From positions 1-64,000 of the forward strand of contig CAWGPP010000022.1 of NCBI GenBank assembly GCA_963824545.1: 64,000 nucleotides of DNA, given 5' to 3'. Shown piece by piece: positions 34,409 to 43,184 of the stretch. Position numbers and translations under genes: made by a program. How positions within the stretch are numbered: the stretch's first letter is position 1; every line of letters starts with the position of its first letter. A model generated the notes under the pieces. That model ran no database searches, was not told the DNA's origin, and saw only the letters and a list, made by a program, of their open reading frames with translations. Origin of the DNA: Bog-532 sp963824545. Lineage in GTDB: Bacteria; Actinomycetota; Actinomycetes; Streptosporangiales; Streptosporangiaceae.

Positions 34409-36172
34409 GTGAAACGTCTCGCGCTGATCGCTGCCGTCGGAGCGGCCGTCAGCCCCCTGCTGCTCCTGCCGGCCACGGGCTCGCTGGCGGCGACGTCGGC
34501 CCGCACCGCGGCCGCTTCCTCGGTGACCTATCACGGCACCGCCGGGTCCGCGGCCCGGCTGACCCAGGCGGCCAGCGTGTCGAGCTTCCCGGCCGTTACG
34601 TCGATCTTCCACAATCAGGGGCCGCGCGTGTTCGCCCCGCTGGCCGCCCAGCGGTCAGCCACGTCGTCCGGTAGCGGTGCGGCCGCGGCGCCGTCCGCGA
34701 GCGCGAACGCGACGGTCAGCGCGGGAACGGCCGGCCCGCCGGCCGGCGGGTCCGCCCACTCGCAGGTGACCCACCAGTTCAACGGCGTGGACAACCTCAT
34801 CTCCGACAGCCTGATCGGCTTCCCGATCACGCCGCCGGACCAGGGGCTGTGCGTCGGCTATGACGCCACGCTGAACGGCCACCCGAAGGCGGTCTGGGAA
34901 CCGGTCAACATGGCGGCCCAGGAGACGGCGCCGAACGGCAGGCCGCTGCGCCCCGACGTGACCCTGGCCACGATCTTCCAGGACCCGTTCGCCGAGGGTG
35001 ACGTGCGATGCCTGTACGATCCGGGCACGCAGAGCTTCTACTTCACCGAGATCGGGTTCCCGGTGGCGACCGGGCCGGCGTCCGACGACAACAACACCAC
35101 CGTCGACGTGACGGTCATGAACGCCCACGGCGTGGCCGCCTACCAGTTCGACACCTCACTCGGCGGGCCGAGCCAGGGCGACTGCTTCGGGGACCAGCCG
35201 AAGACCGGGTTCGACAACAACGCGCTGGTCGTCTCCACCGACGAGTACTGCGGCCCGACCGAATCGAACTACGAGGGCGCCATCGTCCTGACCATCTCCA
35301 AGCCGCAACTGGTCAGCGAGGCCGCCACCGTCGCCGACTCGGTGCTCGGCCCGGTTTCCCTGTCCGGCATCCCCGTCACCGGGCTCGACCCGGCCATCGG
35401 CACCGGCTCGGGCACCGGCTACCTGGTGAACTCCTTCGCGTTCCTGGCCAACGGCAACAACAACCCGGTCGGCAACTCGGTCGGCTCGTGGACGCTGACG
35501 GACACGGCCGCGGTGACCAGCGGCCACGGGACGCCCACGCTCACCGGCACCGCCGCGCCGAGCGAGCCGTACGCGTTCCCGGTCCCGGCCACCAGCACCG
35601 GCGACGGCTCGACGCACGTCGAGGGCGGGATGATCATCACCTCGGAGACCGCGCTCAACCCCGACGACAGCCGGATGAGCGGGCCGGTCGAGGTGACGCG
35701 GACCGGTCACGGGGTCGAGCTGTGGACGGCCCTGGACGCCGCGGTGACCGTGCACGGGACGACGACCGACGCGGCCGCCTGGTTCGCGATCGACCCCGGC
35801 CGGGCCACCGTGACCAGCCAGGGATACGTGGTGGCCAAGGGCGCGAACCTGCTCTACCCGGCGGTCCAGCCGCAGCGTGACGGCCCCGCCGCGATCGTGT
35901 TCACGATCACTAGCAAGACCATCAACCCGGCGGCCGCGTACACGACGCTGGGCTCCGGCCGGATCATCACCGTGGCCGCCGGGTCCGGGCCGCACTTCAG
36001 CTTCTCCGACGCGCCGCCGTACAACATGGCCCGCTGGGGGGACTACTCGTTCGTCGCGCCGGATCCGGACGGCTCCGGCATCTGGCTGGCGACCGAGTAC
36101 ATCCCGCCCAAGGCCGACTGGGATCCCTACGACAACTGGGGCACCTACGTGTTCGAGGTGTCCCGGCACTGA
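34409..36172 (+). CDS. Large secreted protein, possibly beta-propeller
   Basis: 587 residues from GTG 34409 (GGGAGGA six bases upstream). It has a Sec signal peptide (VKRLALIAAVGAAVSPLLLL, then ATGSLAA) and an alanine/serine/glycine-rich linker to about residue 115. The folded region has repeats such as DQGLCVGYDAT, EGDVRCLYDPGTQSFYFTEI, FGDQPKTGFDNNALVVSTDE and FSFSDAPPYNMARWGDYSFV. Four cysteines are present in the middle. Similar secreted actinobacterial proteins are known but without assigned function. A strong hairpin terminator follows. Confidence 0.8.
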   Translation: MKRLALIAAVGAAVSPLLLLPATGSLAATSARTAAASSVTYHGTAGSAARLTQAASVSSFPAVTSIFHNQGPRVFAPLAAQRSATSSGSGAAAAPSASANATVSAGTAGPPAGGSAHSQVTHQFNGVDNLISDSLIGFPITPPDQGLCVGYDATLNGHPKAVWEPVNMAAQETAPNGRPLRPDVTLATIFQDPFAEGDVRCLYDPGTQSFYFTEIGFPVATGPASDDNNTTVDVTVMNAHGVAAYQFDTSLGGPSQGDCFGDQPKTGFDNNALVVSTDEYCGPTESNYEGAIVLTISKPQLVSEAATVADSVLGPVSLSGIPVTGLDPAIGTGSGTGYLVNSFAFLANGNNNPVGNSVGSWTLTDTAAVTSGHGTPTLTGTAAPSEPYAFPVPATSTGDGSTHVEGGMIITSETALNPDDSRMSGPVEVTRTGHGVELWTALDAAVTVHGTTTDAAAWFAIDPGRATVTSQGYVVAKGANLLYPAVQPQRDGPAAIVFTITSKTINPAAAYTTLGSGRIITVAAGSGPHFSFSDAPPYNMARWGDYSFVAPDPDGSGIWLATEYIPPKADWDPYDNWGTYVFEVSRH

Positions 36173-36192
36173 TCGGCACCAACCCCTGGCCG

Positions 36193-36229
36193 CGCGGGTG
36201 GCCCCGGGCCGGGCCCGGGGCCACCCGCG
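36193..36229. terminator. Strong bidirectional hairpin terminator
   Basis: Perfect 18-bp arms (start CGCGGGTGGCCCC, end GGGGCCACCCGCG) lie in the 58-base gap between two convergent genes. Confidence 0.85.
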
Positions 36230-36230
36230 G

Positions 36231-36746
36231 TCAGTGATGACGGCCGCTGTAGCTGTACGGGTCCTGGTCAGTGCGGCCGTGCGCGGCGGCCGGGCGGACC
36301 GGCGCCACCCGGACCAGGAGGTTGTAGGTGATCACCGCGATGGCCAGGTGCATGAGAACCAGGAACAGCACCGCCCGGCCGGACTGGCCCTGCATCCAGA
36401 TGTAGAGGTCGGGCAGCAGCAGGACGATCGTGACCAGGATGGCCAGCCGGAAGAACACCCACCGGGGGTCCGACGTCACGCGGGCCACCACGGGCCAGCC
36501 GACGCACGCGATGATCACGCCGATGGTCGTCAGCTTGGCGTAGTCGCTGAACTGGAAGTGCGCGTAGCCCTTGGTGGCCGGGAAGACGGCGACGCCGGCC
36601 TTGGCCAGCAGCCAGTCCGCGGCCAGGCACAGCACCAGGCTCGCCACGGTGGCGATGGCCACGGCGACCGCGCTCGGCGTGCGGTGGCGGGGCGAGAGGT
36701 CGACGCGGGCCAGTTCCATGGCCCGGTCCATGACAGGGGACGGCAT
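36231..36746 (-). CDS. Four-helix membrane protein (DUF6069-like)
   Basis: 171 residues with four membrane segments (AIATVASLVLCLAADWLLA, LTTIGVIIACVGWPVVARV, RLAILVTIVLLLPDLYIW, AVLFLVLMHLAIAVITYNLL) and the RHRTPSAVAVAI entry common in DUF6069 proteins. AAAGGAG lies 14 bases before ATG 36746; ATG 36731 is an alternative. It lies 39 bases downstream of the BlaI-like gene on the same strand, so it may be co-transcribed. Function unknown. Confidence 0.75.
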   Translation of the reverse strand: MPSPVMDRAMELARVDLSPRHRTPSAVAVAIATVASLVLCLAADWLLAKAGVAVFPATKGYAHFQFSDYAKLTTIGVIIACVGWPVVARVTSDPRWVFFRLAILVTIVLLLPDLYIWMQGQSGRAVLFLVLMHLAIAVITYNLLVRVAPVRPAAAHGRTDQDPYSYSGRHH

Positions 36747-36785
36747 CCTGCGGGTGCTCCTTTGTCGTTTTTTGTCGTTTTCCGG

Positions 36786-37184
36786 TTACTGATCGTCTGA
36801 GGCGGGCTTGTCCCCCGGGCGCGTTTCCTCCGCGAGCAGGGCGCTGAGCAGTTCCTCGTCTTCCGGGCTGAGATCGGCCACGAACCGGGTCAGCACGCCC
36901 GCGCGGTCCTGCCCGCCCTGCAGCAGCTGCAGCATCCGGTGCGCCGTCATCGACGCCTCGGCGCCGTCCGGGCCTCCGGACAGCTCGTAGGCGAAACCGC
37001 GGCCGGCCGCGCGCCGGGACACCGCGCCCTTGGCGTGCAGCCGGGTCAGGGTGGTCATGATCGTGGTGTACGCGAGCTGGCCGCCCAGCGCGGCGAGCAC
37101 GTCACCGGGAGTGAGCGGGCGCCCGGCGGCTGCCAGGCAGGCCAGCACCTCGCGCTCCAGGGCGCCGCGTGGTCTGGATGTCAC
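36786..37184 (-). CDS. blaI: BlaI/MecI-family transcriptional repressor
   Basis: 132 residues from GTG 37184, chosen because GGAGG lies five bases upstream; an ATG at 37196 is less well placed. The winged-helix region is LEREVLACLAAAGRPLTPGD, then LAYTTIMTTLTRLHAKGAVS, followed by the C-terminal dimer part LSPEDEELLSALLAEE. BlaI proteins are inactivated by a BlaR-type protease, which is not seen in the window. The matching operator lies 14 bases upstream and faces uppP, so it probably represses itself and uppP. Confidence 0.9.
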   Translation of the reverse strand: MTSRPRGALEREVLACLAAAGRPLTPGDVLAALGGQLAYTTIMTTLTRLHAKGAVSRRAAGRGFAYELSGGPDGAEASMTAHRMLQLLQGGQDRAGVLTRFVADLSPEDEELLSALLAEETRPGDKPASDDQ

Positions 37185-37197
37185 GGCACCTCCCATC

Positions 37198-37216
37198 TAC
37201 TACAATTAGTGTAGTA
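37198..37216. promoter_or_regulatory. BlaI-type operator
   Basis: TACTACA-ATTAG-TGTAGTA is a perfect 7-bp palindrome matching the TACTACA/TGTAGTA half sites of BlaI/MecI operators. It lies between blaI and the divergent uppP gene. Confidence 0.88.
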
Positions 37217-37285
37217 CGACAACGCCGGTCGTAGTAATCTTCCCGAGCCCGCCGGGTGGATCACCGTCGCCAGAAGGACGTGAGC

Positions 37286-38353
37286 ATGCACGGCATTTAC
37301 CACATGACCTATTTGCAAGCCGTGGTCATCGGGCTCATCCAGGGGCTCACCGAACTGTTCCCGATCTCCAGCCTCGGCCACACCGTACTGATCCCGTCCT
37401 GGATGGGCGGCACCTGGGCCACCCTGGTCCGGCAGGAAAGCAACGCGGAAAGCCCGTACCTGGCGTTCATCGTCGGCCTGCACCTGGCCACGGCCCTGGT
37501 CCTGATCGGCTATTACTTCAAGACCTGGGTGCGGATCATCCGCGGCTTCTTCTCCAGCATCATCCATCGCCGGCTGGAATCCGCCGACGAGAAGCTGGCC
37601 TGGCTGCTGATCATCGCCACGATCCCGGTGGGGATCGCCGGGCTGGCGCTGGAGCACACGTTCCGGGTCCTGTTCGCCAAGCCGCTCGCTGCGGCCATCT
37701 TCCTTACCATCAACGGCGGCATTCTGGCCGGCGCGGAGGTCCTGCGCCGGCGGCGCCCGGACGCCCCCGACGAGATTGCCGAGCATGAGCCGCTGAACCA
37801 GCCCGTGCGGGTGGCCGAGGGTACGCAAGCGGCCCAGTCCGCCTGGAGTGGGGAGGCCGTGCCGTCCGGAGCCGAGGCTCCGCGCGGCGCGCGGCACGCG
37901 GCGCCGTCCCCCTGGCGAGGCGAGCGCGACGAACGGGATGTCGTGCTGGATGTGGCGGCCGAGCAGCGGCTGGCCGGCGTCGGCTTCGTATCCGCGCTGT
38001 GGATCGGCGCGTCACAGATACTGGCCCTCTTCGCGGGCATCAGCCGGGAAGGCGTCACGATGGCCGGCGGCCTGGTCCGCGGGCTGAGCCACGAGGACGC
38101 CCTGCGCTTCTCGTTCCTGCTGTCCACGCCGGTCATCCTGGCCGCCGGGTTGTTCAAGCTGACCGACCTGACCGGCCCGCTCGGCGCCGACGTCCGCGGC
38201 CAGGTCATCGCGGGCAGTTTCGCCGCCGCGGCCACCTCGCTGTTCGCGGTGGTGTTCCTGGCCCGCTACTTCCGCACCCGGACCCTGACCCCGTTCGCCA
38301 TCTACTGCGTGGCGGCCGGGCTGATCAGCATCATCCGTTTCGGGTTCTTCTGA
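37286..38353 (+). CDS. uppP: Undecaprenyl-diphosphatase (UppP/BacA)
   Basis: The protein has 355 residues from ATG 37286 (AAGGA seven bases upstream). It dephosphorylates undecaprenyl diphosphate in the membrane so the lipid carrier can be reused for cell wall synthesis; excess gives bacitracin tolerance. Signature motifs are GLTELFPISSLGHTVLIP (19-36) and FAGISREGVTMAGGL. Eight or so membrane helices are seen. A long hydrophilic loop of about 55 residues (RRRRPDAPDEIAEHEPLNQP to DERDVVLDV) in the middle is an insert compared with the 270-residue enzymes. It is divergent from blaI over a BlaI operator. Confidence 0.93.
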   Translation: MHGIYHMTYLQAVVIGLIQGLTELFPISSLGHTVLIPSWMGGTWATLVRQESNAESPYLAFIVGLHLATALVLIGYYFKTWVRIIRGFFSSIIHRRLESADEKLAWLLIIATIPVGIAGLALEHTFRVLFAKPLAAAIFLTINGGILAGAEVLRRRRPDAPDEIAEHEPLNQPVRVAEGTQAAQSAWSGEAVPSGAEAPRGARHAAPSPWRGERDERDVVLDVAAEQRLAGVGFVSALWIGASQILALFAGISREGVTMAGGLVRGLSHEDALRFSFLLSTPVILAAGLFKLTDLTGPLGADVRGQVIAGSFAAAATSLFAVVFLARYFRTRTLTPFAIYCVAAGLISIIRFGFF

Positions 38354-38359
38354 CCGGGC

Positions 38360-38398
38360 GCGTCCTGGGCGGGCCCCCCACCAGCCCGCCCAGGACGC
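38360..38398. terminator. Bidirectional hairpin terminator
   Basis: Perfect 15-bp arms (GCGTCCTGGGCGGGC and its complement) with a nine-base loop lie between convergent uppP and the methyltransferase gene. Confidence 0.82.
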
Positions 38399-38403
38399 CG
38401 CCC

Positions 38404-39459
38404 TCAGCGACGGGCCTGGTAGACGATGTTGAAGGGCGTCTCGGCCACCCGGCGGAAGCTGGCGAACCCGGCGTCCCTGGCGAGCCGGGCGATCGCCTCC
38501 TCGCCGGACTGCGCGCCAAGGGAGTAGCCGCCGTCCTGGGACAGCGCGTTCGGCACGCACAGGAACGTGGAGAAGGAGTAGTAGACCCGGCCGACCGGGT
38601 TCAGGTTGTCGCTCACGCTGCCGCCGGCGTAGGGCTCCACCACCATCCACGTCCCGCCCGGGGCCAGCATGTCCCGGACGTGCCGGGCCGCGCCGAGCGG
38701 GTCACCCATATCGTGCAGGCAGTCGAAGCTTGTCACCAGGTCGTAGGGGCCGCCGGTGAAGGTCTGCGCGGATGCGACGTCGAAGCTGACCCGCCCGTCG
38801 AGGCCCGCGTCGGCGGCCCGCTTCCGGGCCTGGATGACGGACTCGTCGTGGTAGTCCGAGCCGGCGAACACGGAGTTCGGGTACGCGCGGGCCATCAGCA
38901 CGGTGGACGCTCCGTGACCGCAGCCGATGTCGGCGACGCGGGCCCCCGCCTGCAGCGTCCCCGCCATCCCGTCGAGGGCCGGCAGCCAGCTCTCCACCAG
39001 GTTCGCCGCGTACCCCGGGCGGAAGAACCGCTCGCACCCGGTGAAGACCTCGTCGTCGTGCTCGTGCCAGCCGATCCCGGCGCCGGTCCTGAACGCCTCG
39101 GCGACCCGGGGCTCGGACCGCAGGGCGCCCAGCGCGAGCTGGAAGGCGCCGGGCGCGAACACCGCCCCGTCCGGGTCGGTCAGCGCGAAGGCCTGCTCCG
39201 GGGTCAGTGCGTAGGTGCCGTCGGCGGGGTCGTAGCTGATGTATCCGCCGGCCGCCTGGCCGCGCAGCCATTCGTCGACGTAACGGGTGGCCGTGCCGGT
39301 CCGCCGGGCCAGCTCGGCGGGCCCCATCGGCTGCTCGGCAAGCGCCCGGTACAGCCCCAGCCGGTCGCCCACGACCACGTTGCCCGCCGCCATCGTCGCG
39401 CCGAGATCCCCGACGAACCGATGCAGGAAATCCATCAGCTTGTCCTGGTCGATGTCCAT
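38404..39459 (-). CDS. SAM-dependent methyltransferase with N-terminal winged helix
   Basis: 351 residues. The N-terminal helical/wHTH part (GDRLGLYRALAEQPMGPAEL, GTATRYVDEWLRGQAAGGYI) is followed by motif I VADIGCGHGASTVLMA, motif II region FAGSDYHDESV, DLVTSFDCLHDMGDP and APGGTWMVVEPYAGG. This layout matches the Rv2258c-like group of actinobacterial methyltransferases. Substrate unknown. AGGAGG lies close to the ATG. Confidence 0.92.
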   Translation of the reverse strand: MDIDQDKLMDFLHRFVGDLGATMAAGNVVVGDRLGLYRALAEQPMGPAELARRTGTATRYVDEWLRGQAAGGYISYDPADGTYALTPEQAFALTDPDGAVFAPGAFQLALGALRSEPRVAEAFRTGAGIGWHEHDDEVFTGCERFFRPGYAANLVESWLPALDGMAGTLQAGARVADIGCGHGASTVLMARAYPNSVFAGSDYHDESVIQARKRAADAGLDGRVSFDVASAQTFTGGPYDLVTSFDCLHDMGDPLGAARHVRDMLAPGGTWMVVEPYAGGSVSDNLNPVGRVYYSFSTFLCVPNALSQDGGYSLGAQSGEEAIARLARDAGFASFRRVAETPFNIVYQARR

Positions 39460-39693
39460 CTCTGTCCTCCTCCAGTGGGCGGGCCCCGCTGGACCCGTCG
39501 TCCCTGCTGAAGAGACTGGCTGGCCGGCCGGGATACCGGATCGGTAGCGGTTACCGAACCGGGCAGGCCCGGGTACCGAGGTCAGCTACCGAGGTCACCG
39601 GCCGGGGTCAGCTTTTGGGCTAGGCAGGGCTGGGCCGGAGGCGGGGCCGGGCCGGAGGCGCGGCCAGCGGCGGGCCCGGGCCGCTCCGGCCGG

Positions 39694-39715
39694 GGCCGCC
39701 CCGGGCGGGGCGGCC
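39694..39715 (-). terminator. Hairpin after LAL gene end
   Basis: GGCCGCCCCG and CGGGGCGGCC flank two bases, starting 16 bases after the regulator's stop. The remaining 230 bases up to 39459 are GC-rich with no gene seen; they include a short direct repeat ACCGAGGTCA (near 39577 and 39590). Confidence 0.6.
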
Positions 39716-39730
39716 GGGGGCCCCGGACGG

Positions 39731-40443
39731 TCAGTCGCCGGATCCGCTGAGCGCGCCGAGGTCGGCGGCGCGCGCCGCCGCGTCGTGCCGGTCACGCGCG
39801 CCCAGCTTGCCGAGCAGGGCGGCCACGTGACTGTCCACCGTCCGCACGGACACCACCAGCTGCTGTGCGATCTGCGCGTTCGAGTACCCCTTGGCCAGCA
39901 GCCGGAGCACGTCCAGCTGGCGCGCGGTCAGCCCGGCCGGGTTAGCCCGGGTCCCGCCGAGCGGCCCGCGCGGGACCTTCGTCACGCCGAGTGCCTTCAG
40001 CCGGCCGCGGACCCGCGTGGCGAGCGGCCCGGCGCCCAGGTCGTCCAGGATGCCGAGCGCGGTCAGCAGATCGGCCGGGCGGCCGCTGGCCGCGAGCGCG
40101 GCGGCCTGCTCGTAGCGGACGCCAGCCGCCGCCCAGGCCGCCGCGGCGTCCCGCCACCGGCCCGCCGCCTGCAGCGCGTAAGGATGCCCGCCGCCCGGGC
40201 CGTTAGCCGCCCCGCCGCCAGCCCTGGCTGCCTTCCTGGCGCCATCGGCCCCGGCTATCGCCCCGCCCATGTCGGCCCCGGCTGCCTTCCCGCCGCCGTC
40301 CATCCCAGGTGCCTCACCGGCGTCACCGGCCCCTGACGCCTCGGCGGATTCGCGCCGGTTCGCCACGGCCAGCCAGTAGCCCAGCTCCGCGAGGTGAACC
40401 GCGTCGTTCAGCCGGGCGGCTTCGGCGTAGACGGGGGTCACGA
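39731..40443 (-). pseudogene. LAL-type LuxR regulator, C-terminal part (split by transposon)
   Basis: Begins in mid-gene at the transposon's left end: codons read DIV-TPVYAEAARLNDAVHLAELG. It has TPR-like helices, an alanine/glycine-rich insert (ASGAGDAGEAPGMDGGG), then HPYALQAAGRWRDAAAAWA and a full LuxR HTH (LTARQLDVLRLLAKGYSNAQ, SVRTVDSHVAALLGKLG). The matching N-terminal part is at 62568-64000: its last codons GTG CGG GAC ATC GTG continue here exactly once the 22-kb element and one target copy are removed. Not functional as it stands. Confidence 0.9.
40439..40443. repeat. Target site duplication, left copy (CACGA)
   Basis: CACGA directly precedes the TGTC end of the Tn7-like element and is repeated directly after its other end (62563-62567). 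Five bases is the size used by Tn7-type transposases. Confidence 0.9.
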
Positions 40444-40513
40444 TGTCGCGTCCGATTCATGGTGGCGACGGCGAGCGCGCTGGCCTGCGATCCGCCAACT
40501 GGATCTGGACACC
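40444..40513. repeat. Transposon left end with TnsB-type sites
   Basis: Terminal block 40444-40475 corresponds to the terminal block of the right end at 18 of 32 positions. GGATCTGGACACC at 40501 shares ATCTGGACACC with a right-end repeat. The 387 bases from the left end to 40831 hold no convincing gene. Confidence 0.65.
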
Positions 40514-40600
40514 CGGGCCGTCAACCGTCCAGCTCTACTTGGCGGATTCCGCGCGCCGCCGACCATGCGCCCTGGACCCGATCAGTGGGCCGATATATGC

Positions 40601-40617
40601 GATAACGGACCATTATC
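40601..40617. promoter_or_regulatory. Palindrome GATAACGGACCATTATC
   Basis: An imperfect inverted repeat whose reverse complement differs by two bases from GATAATGGCCGGTTATC at 57287-57303, inside the same transposon beyond the tniQ end. It may be a binding site for an element-encoded protein. Confidence 0.35.
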
Positions 40618-40830
40618 ACGCTTTCGGCGCTTGCGGGGATGCGTTGCTGGGTCTTCGCCGTGTTCAAGCCAGCTAACAACTCGCAACGACTCTTCCAGCT
40701 CGTGGTGGTAAGGAATCTGGCAACCTGGCCCCGAGTTGGACCAAATTAGTGCACAGGTCAGCGGGCCTGGCCCCGGCGGGTAAGGTCGCCATGCTGCATG
40801 CTGCATGCGAGGCCAGCCAGGCGGCCACGA

Positions 40831-41302
40831 TCACCTTGCCCCGGCTCCGAGGTCCGGCCGACCAGTACCCGGCAGGCGGCTCCCACCGGGCAGGCAGTAC
40901 CGCGGCCGACAGCCGGGCCTTGGCGCCATGGTCCTGCGGCAGGCCCCGGTGCCGCCCTTGCTCCTGTTACAGGCCCGGCAGAGCACCTGGAGGCCGTCCG
41001 GGGAACCGTTGTTGACGAGCCAGGCGCGCGGCTGGGTGCCCGTATAACCCTGAGCCGGCGAGTTCCCGTCGATGTGGCCGATCTCCAGCCCTCCCGTTAC
41101 CCCGCAGCACGCGCAGGCCTGGCCGTAGCGGTCCAGGCACGTCTCGCGGTAGGCAAGGTTCTGCAGGTTCAGCTGACGGCGCCTGCACGTGCTGCACGCG
41201 TGGATCCCGGCCGCCGGGACTGCGCGGCTTCAGGTAGAACTCGCTCAGCGACAGCTCGTGCGGCCCTGCGTGGTCAGGCTGGTTACACGCCTTGGTCTCC
41301 AT
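40831..41302 (-). pseudogene. HNH endonuclease, frameshifted
   Basis: From ATG 41302 (ACNQPDHAGPHELSLSEFYL, a typical zinc/treble-clef start ending SEFY) the frame is lost near 41210. The downstream part in the next frame reads HACSTCRRRQLNLQNLAYR, then CACCGVTGGLEIGHIDGN and GLQVLCRACNRSKGGTGACR, which are the two zinc pairs and the HNH core (GHIDGN, CxxCN). Joined it would have about 156 residues. It starts two bases after the GIY-YIG gene ends, as the last gene of a minus-strand nuclease cluster at the transposon's left end. Confidence 0.78.
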
Positions 41303-41304
41303 GG

Positions 41305-41809
41305 CTACAGCTCGTCCAGCCACTCCGGCGGGCTGAACGGGACCTGCCCATTCCAAGGCGGGTGCAGCGCGTTGATCAGCCGGGCCTCCAGTGGGGCCGG
41401 GTCATCGTCCGTCAGGTGCGCGTACAGCGACAGGGCCGTGCCTGTCGTGACCGCGGCGGTGATGAGGCCGTTGATCTTGCAGGTGGTCGGCTGGCCGCCC
41501 TGATAGCACTTGGCCGCGTTGATGTGCCGGTACCCGGCCGAGCCCCACCGCTCCGCGATAGATTTCCTGGCCCGGCCGATGTACCAGACGAAGCCGGCAT
41601 CGCCCGCGATCGCGTACACGCCGCGGCTGCGCGGCAGGACGTCCAGCACGAGGCGGGCGAACGGGCCGGAGCCCGTGCCGGTGCAGCACGCGGCCTCGTA
41701 GGTTCGGGTGGTCCTGCCAGGGCCGGGTCAGCACGGGCTCGCCGTCCGGGCCGCGCATCAGGTCGATGCCGGACACCCGGTTGAACGGGACGCCATCGAG
41801 GATGATCAT
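41305..41809 (-). pseudogene. GIY-YIG nuclease-like protein, frameshifted
   Basis: ATG 41809 begins MIILDGVPFNRVSGIDLMRG, up to WQDHPNLR near 41705. The rest is in another frame: TYEAACCTGTGSGPFARLVL, then RSRGVYAIAGDAGFVWYIGR (the GIY...YIG motif as VYAI...WYIG), SIAERWGSAGYRHINAAK and a C-terminal helix ending EWLDEL. The conserved R, H and K residues of this fold are present. A one-base change separates the two halves. Its ATG overlaps the stop of the preceding 47-aa gene by 4 bp. Confidence 0.75.
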
Positions 41810-41949
41810 GTCAGCCTGTCCAGCTCGTCCAGCTTGTTCTTGCCCAGCTCGGCCATGATCTCCGCCTCGTCCGGCGGGTACCCCAGCTGGTGGTAGAGCA
41901 GCAGCATCCGGCTGGTCGCTCCCTTCCGGGCCAGCACATGCGTAAGCAT
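41806..41949 (-). CDS. 47-residue helical protein in nuclease cluster
   Basis: MLTHVLARKGATSRMLLLYH, then QLGYPPDEAEIMAELGKNKL and DELDRLT. Codons are GC-ending and the stop overlaps the start of the GIY-YIG gene (ATGA), showing translational coupling. The front may be longer (open upstream to 42051). It could be an accessory protein or the displaced C-terminus of the PD-(D/E)XK gene. Confidence 0.5.
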   Translation of the reverse strand: MLTHVLARKGATSRMLLLYHQLGYPPDEAEIMAELGKNKLDELDRLT

Positions 41950-43144
41950 GGCATATCCAGCCCAGGCGCGCGCTCGAGCTCGTTTCTGCATAGCAGCACC
42001 ACTCCGAGTTCCTGGCACAGCTCGCGCCAGGAGGGGTCGCGCGGCTGGCACTCGGGTACGAGAACAGCTACGACGCGGTCATGCCCGAGTGCCGACAGGC
42101 GTTGCCGGTAGCGGAGTACCTGGCCGAGACCGAGCCGGAGCTGATGTTCCTCGTTCTGAGCGGTGATGCTCTTGACTTCAGCCACGAAGACGGTCCCGTC
42201 CTTCTGCCAAGCCAGGTCAAAGTCCGGTCCTGGCCGCAGGCCGCGGCTTGAATCGATTCCAGCGTTGCTTAGGACGCTAGCCAGCTCGTTCTGGGTGTCG
42301 GTGTGTCCTCGCAGGCCCCGTTCGACAAGCGCCGGATCGACGCTGAACGGATCTCGGCTTCCGGACAGGCCGGTTACCGGTACTTGGCGGTAAGGCGCGC
42401 CGAGGCCAGGGCTTACGGTCCGCTGGCCGGTGAGCTCACTCAACGCCGGCTCATCCGCAACAGCGAACACGGCATCGAAATCGCTGCGGATCGTCTCAGC
42501 GAGCGCGGAGCCCAGCTCGGCCACTTCTGCGGGACTCCAGACGCGGCAGAATCGAAGACCCGGGCGCATATTCGCGCGCCAACCGTCCAGAAACTCGTCG
42601 AGAAAACGTAGCAGCATGGCGTCGTCGCCGTCGTCAGCAAATCCCATCTGCTTCAGCCACGGCCACAACTCATGCTCGACGGCCCCCCGGGGGTAGTTGC
42701 CTCGACACGACTGAGCGCGTCCTCGTCCTCCCAGCACGCTACATAGGCAAGCGCCTTGTCCGACGGCAGAGGCATGTACAGCCGTCTGTCCGGCGCTCTG
42801 GGGTGCGCAATGTGGGGCGACGGCTCCACTGTCCATCCGCGCTCGCGCGCAGCAGCCACCAGAGGCAAGCCGAATCCGCCGCCGTAGAGGTAACACGCCT
42901 GCGGCTTAAGCTCAGCCGGCCACGTCTCCACCCCCACGCCGCCGGCGCTGTCGATGATCCGCAGCCGTCGAGTCGAGTGAAAGCCCAGACATTTTTCTAG
43001 ATTGACCCACTCGCCCCCCGGCTGGGGCTGGATCCGCGCGACCTCGAACAGCAGCTCCGGGCGCGGATCACCGAGGAGATAGAGTCCGTCGGCCCCGATC
43101 TGCGCCGCCATGCCGCCCAGGCTACTGCTGCCCGTGCGCGTCAT
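41811..43144 (-). pseudogene. PD-(D/E)XK nuclease-like protein, frameshifted
   Basis: The front half from ATG 43144 or 43111 reads IGADGLYLLGDPRPELLFEV, ELKPQACYLYGGGFGLPLVA and DKALAYVACWEDEDALSRVE. Near 42690, in a CCCCCGGGGGG run, the frame changes and continues AVEHELWPWLKQMGFADDGD and DEFLDGW. The nuclease core follows: TQNELASVLSNAGIDSS, PGPDFDLAW and FVAEVKSITAQNEEHQLRLG (D...ExK signature), then VVAVLVPECQPRDPSWRELC. One added G would restore a single frame of about 380 residues. The last 40 codons to 41811 look like the wrong frame. Alternatively these are two overlapping genes. Confidence 0.65.
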
Positions 43145-43184
43145 CAATCCGCTGTCGCTCGTGCCGCGCACGCTACTTACGACT

